From: Bradyrhizobium sp. 170 | GTDB lineage: Bacteria > Pseudomonadota > Alphaproteobacteria > Rhizobiales > Xanthobacteraceae | Reading direction: 5' to 3' | Assembly: GCF_023101085.1 (NCBI RefSeq) | Contig: NZ_CP064703.1 | Location: 5,890,001 to 5,954,000 of the forward strand | Length of the DNA stretch: 64,000 nt | Translations under genes and position numbers: made by a program | Shown: piece after piece, positions 35,001 through 43,247 of the stretch | How positions within the stretch are numbered: position 1 is the stretch's first letter | Layout of the letters: each line of letters begins with the position of its first letter | The notes under the pieces: generated by a model | Database searches by the model: none | Told to the model about the DNA's origin: nothing | Seen by the model: only the letters and a program-made list of their open reading frames with translations

Positions 35001-36347
35001 CGCAACAACGTTGGCTGGCAAATGTGGCCGATAGGAAGGTTTTGGCGGAGCCACGGAAGCCATAGCGGCGGACTGCACGAGCTTGGTGGGATGCGGTTGT
35101 GCACCCGGAATGCGGATCGACTGAAGTGTGTAGGTCTCATAAAGAGTATCGGTAATGCTGCTGCCATGCGTAGGCGTCCAATCCACCGGCTCGTAGGCAA
35201 CTTCGGTCGCCACGGGATCAGTTGGCAGCACTGCAGCAGCCGGCTGGCGCTGAGCGACGCAGGCACGGACTGTTCGAGGCGTTGCAGGGCTGGCAATTGC
35301 CGGCACCACGCCAGCCGCTGTGCCAGCCATTGGACGACGCGGCGGCACGTGCTGTTGGACCCAGCCGAGCAAAGTCGGCAGGTCGGGCGCAATGCCCGGG
35401 GATTCCGGGAACGACGCGATCTCGTCAGCCGGGACTCGATCGATAACGGTGAGACGGGTGTCGACGTTGGTGCCATGCTTGGCATAGACGGCGCCGTCAA
35501 TTGCCGCCGAGAATACGACACGGCCCTGTTCTTTCAGCCGCTTGAAGGAACTGGTCCACGCGGGATTGTCGGGCGCGACATTCGCGCCTGTGATGGTGAC
35601 CAGCCGTCCCCCTTCGGGAAGTCGAGCCAGGGCGGATCCGATGTGCCGTAGTGCCGCCTCTCGCATGTGACGATCGACGTGGACTGCGGTCGAGAACGGT
35701 GGGTTCATCAGCACGACACTCGGCACGATGCCGGCATCGAGGTGGTCGTTGATGTGAGCTGCGTCATACTGCGTCGCGGAGACGGCGGGAAAGAGCTCCG
35801 CGAGAATGCCAGCACGGCTCTTGGCAAACTCATTGAGGACAAGGGAGGCACCGTCAAGTTCAGCCAGGATGGCGAGAAGGCCGGTGCCAGCCGAAGGTTC
35901 CAGAACGATGTCTGCAGGCGTGATCGCGGCCGCCCGGCTGGCGACAAACGCCAGCCCTATTGGAGTGGAGAACTGTTGGAGGGACTGACTTTCCAGGGAT
36001 CTACGTGTCTGAGTCGGAAGGAGACTGGTGATCCTCCTCAGCATCGGCAGCATGGCGGTCGGCGACGCCGCCTTGGCGCGCATGGCGGCGCCATACCGCC
36101 TTAGGAACAGGACGGTCGCCGCCTCGCAGGCGTCGTAGGCTGTCTTCCAGTTCCAGGCGCCGGTTGCATCGGAGGCGCCGAAGGCAGCCTCCATGGCGCC
36201 GCGCAGGACAGCGGCATCGATCCGACGGCTGCGCTCGAGATCGGTCAAAAGCTGCCGCGCAGCCCTAACGACAGCAGAAGCGACAACAGCGGTGGCACGC
36301 ATCGAGAGCGGCGCGGCCGCGGCGCCGCCGGCGAGAGATTCGGTCAT
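32013..36347 (-). CDS. Strawberry notch-like NTP hydrolase/helicase with N-terminal DNA methylase domain
   Basis: Giant protein of 1444 residues from ATG 36347 (MTESLAGG); an earlier start is in frame but not conserved. A methyltransferase domain comes first: EPSAGTG at 150-156 (cofactor site) and NPPFS at 215-219 (catalytic). A superfamily 2 helicase-like SBNO region follows, with GDGTGAGKGRQVGGILLDNW (Walker A), VIVFDESHAMQNA (Walker B), YVSATGATTVQNL and GLGRTNRTNQAQPP near the end of the helicase core. Such genes are widespread on alphaproteobacterial ICEs and plasmids. A role in protecting or remodelling incoming DNA is plausible but unproven. Confidence 0.9.
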   Translation of the reverse strand: MTESLAGGAAAAPLSMRATAVVASAVVRAARQLLTDLERSRRIDAAVLRGAMEAAFGASDATGAWNWKTAYDACEAATVLFLRRYGAAMRAKAASPTAMLPMLRRITSLLPTQTRRSLESQSLQQFSTPIGLAFVASRAAAITPADIVLEPSAGTGLLAILAELDGASLVLNEFAKSRAGILAELFPAVSATQYDAAHINDHLDAGIVPSVVLMNPPFSTAVHVDRHMREAALRHIGSALARLPEGGRLVTITGANVAPDNPAWTSSFKRLKEQGRVVFSAAIDGAVYAKHGTNVDTRLTVIDRVPADEIASFPESPGIAPDLPTLLGWVQQHVPPRRPMAGTAAGVVPAIASPATPRTVRACVAQRQPAAAVLPTDPVATEVAYEPVDWTPTHGSSITDTLYETYTLQSIRIPGAQPHPTKLVQSAAMASVAPPKPSYRPHLPANVVADGFLSDAQLESIIYAGEAHSTVLAGTWTVDATFDVVAAASDDAENAVRFRRGWFLGDGTGAGKGRQVGGILLDNWLKGRRRAVWISKSDKLIEDAQRDWSALGMERLLVTPLSRFRQGTPIRLAEGILFTTYATLRTDERGEKLSRVRQIVEWLGSDFDGVIVFDESHAMQNAVGGKGERGDQAASQQGRAGLRLQHALPNARVVYVSATGATTVQNLAYAQRLGLWGGEDFPFATRAEFVEAIEAGGVAAMEVLARGLKALGLYAARSLSYEGVEYDLVEHQLTPEQVRIYDAYAGAFSIIHNNLEAAMRAANITGETGTLNGQAKSAARSAFESAKQRFFGHLLTSMKTPSLIRSIEHDLDAGHAAVIQIVSTGEALMERRLAEIPTEEWADVQVDITPREYVLDYLAHSFPVQLYEPFTDSESNLCSRPVYRDGQPVESREAVAHRDRLIEKLASLSPVPGALDQIVQRFGTDMVAEVTGRSRRVIRKGTRLIVENRAASANLTETAAFMDDAKRILVFSDAGGTGRSYHAELSARNRRLRVHYLLEPGWKADAAIQGLGRTNRTNQAQPPLFRPIATDVKAEKRFLSTIARRLDTLGAITRGQRQTGGQGLFRPEDNLESQYGRDALRQLYMLLARGKVEGCSLERFEDATGLKLTDTNGLKDELPPITTFLNRLLALTIDLQNILFTAFEQLLFARIEGAVASGTYDVGLETLRAESFVVTDRRTIYVHPATGAETRLLTITQRQRNHPVSLDDALGRLSDRRAVLLINERSGRAAVQVPAPSFMLDDGEIERRVRLIRPMEQHSVPLKLMAESHWVEADRDRFTALWLAELAEVPEFTESTIHIVAGLLLPIWKRLPNESTRVYRLQTDAGERVIGRKVLAAWVANVLAADAPKLAIDAAFAALMEGRAVLDLAEGLQLRRVRVMGAYRIELSGFNDAMRDRLRAYGLFGEIISWKLRMFLPTDTDGIEILAKVLDHYPIDRIVEREAA

Positions 36348-36459
36348 GGCAGGATTTCTCGGGAGAGCAGGAATGGGCTGAACCGCCCCGGCGCTCTCCT
36401 TCAGACCGCGGCGACTCAAACCCTTCCCGGCCCGCCTCTACCTCTCAGCCGTCGCCAAT

Positions 36460-36491
36460 AAAAAGGGGACCGGCGCTCTGCACCGATCCCC
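36460..36491 (-). terminator. Rho-independent terminator downstream of parB
   Basis: On the minus strand a 12-bp stem (GGGGATCGGTGC pairing with GCGCCGGTCCCC through two G-U pairs, loop AGA, 36465-36491) is followed immediately by TTTTT (36460-36464). It lies 40 bp past the ParB stop codon and ends that transcript before the strawberry-notch-like gene. Confidence 0.75.
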
Positions 36492-36530
36492 AACACTCCG
36501 GGACAGCCGCAGCCATCCCGCTCTGTGATG

Positions 36531-38645
36531 TCACTCGGCCGCGTCGAGCTGTTGCGGATCATCGTCGCCGGCGTTGTCCCCTTCCTCCTCGTCGGCAAGG
36601 AAATCGGGCAATGTGCCCGCTTCGCCCGCCGCTTCCGCTGGCGACGCGGTGGAGTCGAGCAGACGTATCGGCTCCGGCAACCAGCCCGAACCATCGAGAA
36701 GGCGCTCGGCTTCCTTGGCCATGTCGGCCTTCTTCAGGTGGTCGATCAGTTGCGCGGAAGACTCGCCTCTTGCCTCCCGAACTGCCTCCAGAATGCGGGG
36801 CTTGGTGACCCGGCCGAGATAGTTGTCGACGGTCGGTCTCCAGCCAGCCTGGACCATGTCGAGGCCCACGGCGCGGGCCAGCACGTCGGCCTGGTCGAGT
36901 CGCGTGCGGACGCCATCAGCAGAGACGCGACCCTGATTGTAGCGGTTGGCCGGCTCAAAGAGGGCGTTGGCCGCAAATGACGCACAGTGAGCGAACAGGG
37001 ACGCCTGCGCACCGCCATCGAGGGCTGTGAGCGCATCCCACAGATCTTTCTCGCACTTCGGCAATCGCGCTTTCCATGACTCGTGTCGCGCCTCGACGGC
37101 CTTCGCGGAGGCGCTTTCCCTCAGCCCAGGGGCTTGCGCGGGAAAGGTAGGCGTGTGTAGTCCGATCTCGAGACAACTGCCGGATGCCGCGAACCGGTAA
37201 AAGGCCGTCAGCACGAAGTTGTGCAACACTGCCTGGAACGCGATCGCAGGATTTTCTGCCAGCGCATCCCGCAATGCCAGCGTACGATGCGCCGTCAGCT
37301 CGGTGATGAGCCGATCCGGCAGAGGTTTGGCCGCGTCTTCATCATCTTCTTCGGCATCAGCGGCGCTACCTGCGACCGCGATCACCGTGCGCTGGACGGA
37401 GGCAACAGGCTCCTGCCCGTCGGTCGACAACGGATCGGCACCCTGCCCGCCGACGGGCTCGGTTGCCGGCACCTCGTCCTCTGGCCGGACGTAACCCCGA
37501 TCCATGGAAAGGCGTCCCTCGGAATCGATGCAGATGAAGGCGCCAGCTCGGGCAATCTCGGCCGGATCGTAAAGCACCGGTCGGTCTTCGAACGCAGTCA
37601 GTGCCGACTCGATTTCGCCGAGACGCTGATCGACCTCGTCGGGCAATTCGTCGGCATCCTGGTACTCGGATTCAAGCTTGGCCTGCTCGGCGTTGAGGGC
37701 ATCGATGGTGGCCTGCTCCTCAGGGGAGAGATCGACAGGTTTGCCCTCGATTGCTCGCAGGCCCCTGGTGTGACCGTAGGGAAAATCTACGGCGACCGAA
37801 ATCCATTTCCAGCCTTCCTTGGCGATCGTTTCGGCCTCGACCTTGAGCTTTTCCGTGACGAGACGATCAAGCAGCGGCACATCCTGCAACCATCCGCCAT
37901 CGTCGTGCGCGAACAGATCCCGCATCACGGCGCCGCCGGCCTGCTCGTAGGCACGTAGTCCGATGAACTGGGCGCGACGGTCGGAAACGCGCACGGTGTT
38001 CTCCGTCAGCATCCTCCGGATCTGATATGGCTCGTCGTTGCCGGATCTGTTGACGTTGTCCCAGACCTGCTCCTGACGCGCCTGGTCGGCCGTGACCGAG
38101 AAGGCCATCAACTGTTCGAGTGTCATACCATCGTCGGCATAGACGTCGTGCAACTTCGGCGAGACTGACGCCAGACGAAGGCGCTGCTTGACGATCGCTG
38201 GCGAGACGAAGTGCCGCGCGGCGATATCCTCTTCGCTCATACCGCCGTCATGTAGCAGCTTGAACGCGCGGAACTGATCGAGTGGATGCAGTCCGACCCG
38301 CTCGTCATTTTCGGCGAGGGAATCGTCCTCGGCGATGCCGCCATCCCGGATAACGCAGGGGACAGGTTGCGTCTTCGCCATACGCTTCTGCTTGACCAGC
38401 AGTTCGAGCGCGCGGTAGCGGCGTCCGCCGGCGGGCACCTCGAACATACCGGTCTCCTGGCCGTCGGCATCGACCACCGCACGAACGCTCAGGCTTTGTA
38501 GCAGCGTGCGCTGAGCGATGCTTTCTGCCATTTGCTCGATCGAGACGCCGGCCTTCACGCGGCGGACGTTGGACTGGCTCAGCACCAGCTTATTGAAGGG
38601 AATATCCCGGGAGGGACTGAGTTTGATTTTCTGAACGCTTGCCAT
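36531..38645 (-). CDS. ParB/RepB/Spo0J family partition-like protein
   Basis: 704 residues from ATG 38645 (MASVQKIKLSPSRDIPFNKLVLSQSNVRRV), preferred to an upstream in-frame start. The ParB N-domain includes EVPAGGRRYRALELLVKQKR, and a HTH region has HPLDQFRAFKLLHDGGMSEEDIAARHFVSPAIVKQRLRLA (in two parts). The rest, rich in acidic residues, is typical of the long ParB-like proteins of ICEs. Without a ParA partner in the window it may work in stable maintenance or gene silencing. A terminator lies behind it. Confidence 0.9.
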   Translation of the reverse strand: MASVQKIKLSPSRDIPFNKLVLSQSNVRRVKAGVSIEQMAESIAQRTLLQSLSVRAVVDADGQETGMFEVPAGGRRYRALELLVKQKRMAKTQPVPCVIRDGGIAEDDSLAENDERVGLHPLDQFRAFKLLHDGGMSEEDIAARHFVSPAIVKQRLRLASVSPKLHDVYADDGMTLEQLMAFSVTADQARQEQVWDNVNRSGNDEPYQIRRMLTENTVRVSDRRAQFIGLRAYEQAGGAVMRDLFAHDDGGWLQDVPLLDRLVTEKLKVEAETIAKEGWKWISVAVDFPYGHTRGLRAIEGKPVDLSPEEQATIDALNAEQAKLESEYQDADELPDEVDQRLGEIESALTAFEDRPVLYDPAEIARAGAFICIDSEGRLSMDRGYVRPEDEVPATEPVGGQGADPLSTDGQEPVASVQRTVIAVAGSAADAEEDDEDAAKPLPDRLITELTAHRTLALRDALAENPAIAFQAVLHNFVLTAFYRFAASGSCLEIGLHTPTFPAQAPGLRESASAKAVEARHESWKARLPKCEKDLWDALTALDGGAQASLFAHCASFAANALFEPANRYNQGRVSADGVRTRLDQADVLARAVGLDMVQAGWRPTVDNYLGRVTKPRILEAVREARGESSAQLIDHLKKADMAKEAERLLDGSGWLPEPIRLLDSTASPAEAAGEAGTLPDFLADEEEGDNAGDDDPQQLDAAE

Positions 38646-38781
38646 GTCGGATTCTCCACGACGGGCGGCCGAAAGACTCTCTCCCGACCTCCTACCCGTC
38701 ACAGACAAGCTGGCGCGCCTCTCTCACTCTCTGACGCGCAGCACCAACTGAGGACTGATACGGGCACGGCGCGCAGATCCG

Positions 38782-39150
38782 TCATGCAGTTTCCTCCCTG
38801 CCCCCAACGACGGAATCGATCGCGGGCGGCAGAAATCCGAGCAGGAAATCGGCGGCCTTCGATGCCGCTCGCCGCACGGACGACGGCGCGATTGTTCTCG
38901 CGCAGCACCTCCAGCCAGGAACCGATGTAGTCAGCGTGCCGCACGGTCGGCACGATACCGAGCGAGGCACAAACGAAGGCACCCGCCATTTCGGCGACCA
39001 GTTCTTCGCGCGCGTATGATTTTGAGCCGAACGAACCGGAGTGTTCGCGGTTGAGGCGGGATGCCTGGCCGGTCCAATGACCGAGCTTATGGAAAGCGGT
39101 TCGGTGCCAGTTGATCGGCTCGAAATAGGCAGCCGGCGGCGGCACCTGTC
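38782..39150 (-). pseudogene. ArdC-type antirestriction protein, C-terminal fragment (broken)
   Basis: The frame reads PPPAAYFEPINWHRTAFHKLGHWTGQASRL, then EELVAEMAGAFVCASLGI and YIGSWLEVLRENNRAVVRAAS, the zincin-like C-terminal domain of ArdC. The zinc motif, normally HELGHW, is HKLGHW here: the catalytic Glu is replaced by Lys. Near 38860 the reading shifts, and the true end (KAADFLLGFLPPAID...) lies in another frame. The N-terminal DNA-binding domain is missing, replaced by a different gene fragment. Confidence 0.8.
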
Positions 39151-39341
39151 CACAGGGCCAGTGCAAGCACTGTCGCATTGCAGGCATTGGCCACCATCAT
39201 GCTGGGCGCATGGCGCAGCACGAGAGCGATCTGCTCGGCACGAATGAAGCCTGCGACCACCTCCTCCCTCGGCGGGCCACCAAAGGCTGCCAGATCACCG
39301 GCGAACAGCTTTGAGAAATAGGAGCTCAGATACGTCCACAT
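39120..39341 (-). pseudogene. 5' fragment of a diguanylate cyclase/phosphodiesterase-like gene fused to ArdC remnant
   Basis: From an ATG at 39341 it reads MWTYLSSYFSKLFAGDLAAF, then REEVVAGFIRAEQIALVLRHAPSMMVANACNATVLALALW. This wording is typical of the membrane N-terminus of Bradyrhizobium GGDEF/EAL signalling proteins. After about 70 residues the sequence changes into the ArdC fragment. No GGDEF or EAL domain follows. It is a recombination joint between a chromosomal gene start and an ICE gene end. Confidence 0.5.
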
Positions 39342-39572
39342 TCCAGACCCCCGAGCAGCGGCAGGACGCTGACGCCAATCTCTGCAAAGTCGCGGATATT
39401 GTTTGATAAAATATGAATTATTGTGTCTTGCTTGCACGTGCAGTCTGGAGGCGGGCGCACTCAAATTTCACGGTATGGATAACCAAAGCTTTTGGCCGAA
39501 GCGACATTTGGGCTGTTCGCATGACGGTTCAGCCGGAGCTGAAATTCGCTCAACTTCTCCGATCTTGATTTA

Positions 39573-39755
39573 TTGAAGCTTCAGATTGCGCGCAAACATG
39601 GGTTCATAGCCGCCGTGGATCAAATGACGCTCATTGCCGGCGTTGCATCATCGGCCAACATCCCCGATCGGTTCTCGCTGTTTATTATCGCGGAAAAGAA
39701 CATCCATTCGTGCGTCGTCGTTTGGCGCACGCATCGGCGTCGCGTTCTATTAGGC
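39573..39755 (+). pseudogene. PilZ-like protein fragment
   Basis: The plus-strand frame reads MTLIAGVASSANIPDRFSLFI and IHSCVVVWRTHRR. The neighbouring frame then gives GVAFY and a stop, the usual PilZ-type ending. The N-terminal half is not recognisable, and at least one base has been lost. Around it (39342-40430) I see only fragments and a dispersed-repeat copy. Confidence 0.4.
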
Positions 39756-39779
39756 GGTCAATCCGATGCTACCCGGCCA

Positions 39780-39900
39780 ATGTCTCAGTTGGGTCATTCG
39801 CGTCGGTTTGGCCGGACCACGGCGATTTCCGGTCTAGCCCGATGAACGGACATGCTCAGGATAGGCGGGCATGTCTCAAAGGTGCCAACAACCGACATTG
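39780..39900. repeat. Dispersed repeat family 1, copy A
   Basis: Runs from GGGTCATTCGCG through ATTTCCGGTCTAGCCC and GAACGGACATGCTC to GCATGTCTCAAAGGTGCCAA. It matches copies B-I in this window. The GGACAT...ATGTCT pair inside can form a short stem. Confidence 0.8.
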
Positions 39901-40430
39901 CTTGCCTTCCGCATCACACTTTCCACGTAGGCAGATTTAGCGTCGGTATAAGGCCTCGCGATTCGTCTGATGCTCGGCGGCGAGTCGCCTTTTGAGCCGC
40001 TCGTAAGTCTCAGTATCCATGCCGCCGCCGTTGACTTGGCGTCAACGTTGACTTGGCATCAAACATCGCCAGTGAGAACGTCGGCGCGCGCGGACGAACC
40101 GCTCCACTACCCGAGTGCTCGAATGCTCGCCTTGCTCAGCACAGGCGTCGAGTGTCATTCGTGCTTGTGATTGCTTTAGGCTGCGCTATCTCATTCGAGC
40201 TAACGGCATTGCATTCCCGGAAATAGGAAGACAGCTCAAGATCGGCTAGGTGTTCCCGGTATTCTGCTTCCGCGAGGAGCTTCCATTTGTCCATGCTGTG
40301 TACGCGGCCTGTTGACGGCACAGCGAACCCATCGCCCGCAAGCGTCGCACCTGAGGGATAGTCCGGTGTTTGACGGGCCCATTTATGGTAGCGCAATCAT
40401 CTGACTTTTCGCTTCGAAGAATGCGTGACA

Positions 40431-40460
40431 TTGACGACAGCGAAAAGCGCTGTGCAGAAT
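40431..40460 (+). promoter_or_regulatory. Sigma-70-type promoter for candidate small RNA
   Basis: TTGACG (40431-40436, five of six matches to the -35 box), an 18-bp spacer, then CAGAAT (40455-40460, four of six matches to the -10 box). A start about six bases on falls exactly at the base of the first hairpin of the RNA candidate. The spacer itself contains ACAGCG-N5-CGCTGT, an operator-like palindrome. Confidence 0.5.
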
Positions 40461-40465
40461 GACAA

Positions 40466-40553
40466 CGCTTCCGACCGCCCCCAAAGCCCCCCTCGTCGGA
40501 AGCGCTCTTTGTAAGGTAACGGCTCTAGTCCCACCGACTGGAGCCGTTTCTTT
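40466..40553 (+). ncRNA. Candidate small RNA with C-rich loop and intrinsic terminator
   Basis: Hairpin 1 has a perfect 10-bp stem, CGCTTCCGAC (40466-40475) with GTCGGAAGCG (40495-40504), and a 19-base loop made mostly of C (CGCCCCCAAAGCCCCCCTC). A short linker leads to hairpin 2, CGGCTCTAGTC (40520-40530) with GACTGGAGCCG (40536-40546), followed by TTTCTTT. A promoter lies just upstream. C-rich loops of alphaproteobacterial small RNAs often bind G-rich ribosome-binding sites. No protein-coding frame explains these structures. I cannot assign a known family. Confidence 0.55.
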
Positions 40554-40581
40554 ATCCACCTTTGAACGTGGGGTGAGCAGC

Positions 40582-41281
40582 TTAAAGCGCGGGTTGGGCG
40601 CCCTTCGAGAAACCCATGACCGCAATCTGCCGATCGCCTTCGTCCTTCGGCAGACACCGGCGGCGTGGCCGTGCCCGCAAAGCCTGCAAGCGCATCAACC
40701 GTTCGATCCGATGCAGGCCGCAGTTGACACCTTCGGCGAGCAGGTCGCGCCAGACACTCCGTGCCCCGTAGGTCCGATCGCTGGCAACGAAGCTGGCCTT
40801 CACCCGCTGGCCAACCGCTTCGTCACTGCGGGATCTGGCACTGGGCGATCGGTTCAGCCAGGCATGGAAGCCCGACCGGGACACGCCCAATGCATCGCAT
40901 AGCCATGCCACCGGCCAGATGGTCCGGTGCTTCGCGATGAAGACGAACTTCATGTCGCTTCCTTCGCGAAGAAGGCCGCGGCCTTTTTTAGGATATCCCG
41001 CTCCGCCTTCAGCTTGTTGACCTCGCGCCGCAGACGCTCGATCTCTTGCTGCTCAGGCTTCAGCTGTCCTGGCCGGGGAAGGCCTGAACGGGATCGGAGC
41101 CGAACTCCTTGACCCATTTGCGCAGCACATTCTCATGAACGTCCAGGTCCCGGCCGGCTTGCGCCACCGATACCCCGCGTTCCCTGACCAGCTTGACTGC
41201 CTCGATCTTGAACTCTCGAGTGAACCGTCGTCTCCGCATGACCCACCTCCGGCTTCATGAAACACCTAAACTCGGTGTCCA
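40582..41281 (-). mobile_element. IS3-family insertion sequence remnant (orfA frameshifted, orfB truncated)
   Basis: From ATG 41239 the minus strand reads MRRRRFTREFKIEAVKLVRE, GVSVAQAGRDLDVHENVLRKW and WVKEFGSDPVQAF, the IS3 OrfA HTH. One base is missing in the following GHGQL region, so the frame stops and the leucine-zipper part (LKPEQQEIERLRREVNKLK) is out of frame. OrfB starts at ATG 40953 (MKFVFIAKHRTIWPVAWLCDALGVSRSGFHAWL, in two parts) and ends after about 100 residues, without the DDE catalytic domain. The outer end TGGACACCGAGTTTAGG reaches 41281. The element is inactive. Confidence 0.85.
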
Positions 41282-41850
41282 TCAAACCGGCAGCTGCTCA
41301 AAGGTTGTCAGGTGCGCCGTGCTCCCTTGGTCAGCTCTAGGGGGCTCCAGACTAGGCGAGGATGCCTTAAACCATGGCTTGAGTGGAAAAAGCCCCGACG
41401 CTGCGACGCGCCGGGGCTCCGCTCGGATCGCCAAAGCTGGGTACTTCCGCCAGCCCAACGATCTTAAACTAGGGGATTGCCGCTCCACTTTCCGCAAGAG
41501 CTTCATTTCGAGCATACGATGCTTGGGTCGGCGTTTAATATACCTCCAACGAGCTAACTCGTGTCGCCAACCGACGCCGTGCAACGGCCTATCAATGGTT
41601 AGGACCAGCTCGCCGGACCGAACAAGCTGGCCCCCCTTCCGGGTCAATCGCGTCGGTTCGACTACCTGATGGTGAAGTCCGGTCCACCCCAATTAGCAAA
41701 TATCATCAGCGCCCCGGCACGTCGCAAAGGGGCCAATAGCGGAAGCCCATCACTTCCCGAAGCTGCTTCACAGGAGCCCCGTCTGACGCAGCGTGGTGGA
41801 CTTCTATCTTCACGAAAAACGCTCCAACTCAGTCCGACGGCACTGGGACA
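41282..41850. other. Intergenic debris with a partial dispersed-repeat end
   Basis: No protein of recognisable family on either strand; the open frames are compositionally shadow-like. At about 41726-41756 the segment GCACGTCGCAAAGGGGCCAATAGCGGAAG matches the end of repeat copy D (GCATGTCGTAAAGGGGCCAA). This is a truncated repeat copy. Confidence 0.45.
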
Positions 41851-42777
41851 TTACTGGCCAAATAAAGCGTAAGCTCCCGCGGGTATCCAAAATGCGGCTG
41901 CGAAAATCGTGAGAAGGCAAACCGCCGTTCCTTGGAGAGGATACTTATCGAAGTCGATAAGGCGGACGGCAGTTTTTCGAAAGGTTTCGAGGTGTATCAG
42001 AACTTTTGCGCTGACTGCGCCAAAAAAGAACATTGCCGTCCACGAGATCGGAACAACGAGCGCGAACGACAGCGGTTCAAGAAACAGGGCGTGCAACTCG
42101 GAAATCCTTCTCACCACCGAGGCGGCTTTAGGGACTTCTGGAACGTTGATATACTCCATCGTCACAAATTGGCTGAGAGATAAAGCTTCGGTTTCAACGA
42201 ATATATTTACGATCTGAAAGATCACCGCGGCTATGAAAAAAGACAACAAGACATCTACAATCGAAAGTCCAATTCGCTTTGAAATGCCAGCGCCTTCGTT
42301 GAATCTTTCAAGGATAATTCGCGTCTTAAGAACGGATGCGTAAATACCTGCATAGGCAAGCGTTGCCACCATTGCAAACATGATGAGAAGATCTACGACG
42401 ACCGTACGCTTAAACGCTGGGTATCGCGCGAGGGCGTCATCGGCAAACAGCTTTCCCATGACTTGATAGAAATTGTAGCCGTTGCCGGAGACGATAAAAG
42501 CTATGATCAAACAAGCTGTGCCGAACACGGCAACTCTCGCCATGCTCGGAAAGCTAGAGCCGTACGGTGGCCTCCCAATTCTAAAAGCAACATCATACAA
42601 GTATGTAAAGCTGAAGGACCAATCTCGAAAAGGCTTATCAAAATTAGTCTTCTTCAACCAGTTCACATACCCAATCTTAATTTCCTCTCTCAACAGCGGC
42701 TCGACCCTAGTTGCCAGCAACCAAAGTAGCCCGGCAAAACCCGTGAAGACTCCGCCTGCGCTGATCAAGAAACTCAT
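41851..42777 (-). CDS. Hypothetical integral membrane protein
   Basis: 308 residues with about five hydrophobic segments: near residues 3-22, 83-100 (VAVFGTACLIIAFIVSG), 130-150, 175-195 and 245-262, plus a C-terminal one at 288-305. No family recognised. Codon use and base composition are clearly more AT-rich than the neighbours, with IIF and NIF-type codons, pointing to horizontal acquisition. It stands alone between repeat debris and has no visible partner. It could be a phage- or defence-related membrane protein, but nothing shows this directly. Confidence 0.65.
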   Translation of the reverse strand: MSFLISAGGVFTGFAGLLWLLATRVEPLLREEIKIGYVNWLKKTNFDKPFRDWSFSFTYLYDVAFRIGRPPYGSSFPSMARVAVFGTACLIIAFIVSGNGYNFYQVMGKLFADDALARYPAFKRTVVVDLLIMFAMVATLAYAGIYASVLKTRIILERFNEGAGISKRIGLSIVDVLLSFFIAAVIFQIVNIFVETEALSLSQFVTMEYINVPEVPKAASVVRRISELHALFLEPLSFALVVPISWTAMFFFGAVSAKVLIHLETFRKTAVRLIDFDKYPLQGTAVCLLTIFAAAFWIPAGAYALFGQ

Positions 42778-42980
42778 TGTGGCACTTCTTTAATCCGCTG
42801 AGATTAGAGAAATAGCGTAAAGCAAACAGCTCACTACCTCATTAAACCGATGATGCCTGCCCGGCATCCAAACTCAACCTGCGGGAAAAATCAATAATCA
42901 GGACTAAGTCAACGGTTTAGGCTGAAGGGCGGCCTTGAAGCTTGTCTGAATAGCTGGGCTGGTAGGTCCGCTCCGGATCT

Positions 42981-43138
42981 TGGCTGTGTGAAAACGCGAA
43001 GACGCTCAATCGCAATAGAAGAAGTTATTCGTCCAAGACCGCTTTCGGCCTTCAATTCGCAAGCGCATTCAACTTAGAAAACGAACTGAAGAATGTCATT
43101 CTAGTCGCGTTTCGACTTTTCGCGTTTTTACACAGCCA
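42981..43138. mobile_element. MITE-like element with 20-bp terminal inverted repeats
   Basis: Left end TGGCTGTGTGAAAACGCGAA (42981-43000) and right end TTCGCGTTTTTACACAGCCA (43119-43138) match in 19 of 20 positions. The 158-bp element encodes nothing and abuts dispersed-repeat copy B, which it may have split. The ends resemble those of IS5-like elements, but no transposase copy is in the window. The rest of the 42778-43660 gap shows no gene. Confidence 0.7.
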
Positions 43139-43247
43139 GGGTCATTCGCGTCGGTTTGGCCGGACCATGGCGACTTCCGGTCTACCCCGGTGAACGGACA
43201 TTCTCAGGATATGCGGGCATGTCTCAAAGGTGCCAACTCCGGACATC
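43139..43247. repeat. Dispersed repeat family 1, copy B
   Basis: GGGTCATTCGCGTCGGTTTG through GACTTCCGGTCTACCCC to GCATGTCTCAAAGGTGCCAA, closely matching copy A. It starts immediately at the right end of the MITE-like element. Confidence 0.8.

Noticed and set aside
40495..40546. tRNA-like sequence (CTTTGTAAG followed by AGTCCCACCGACTGGAGCC)
   Set aside because: The TTCRANY T-loop is absent and no acceptor or D arm can be folded. A terminator hairpin explains the pairing better, so no tRNA or att site is claimed.
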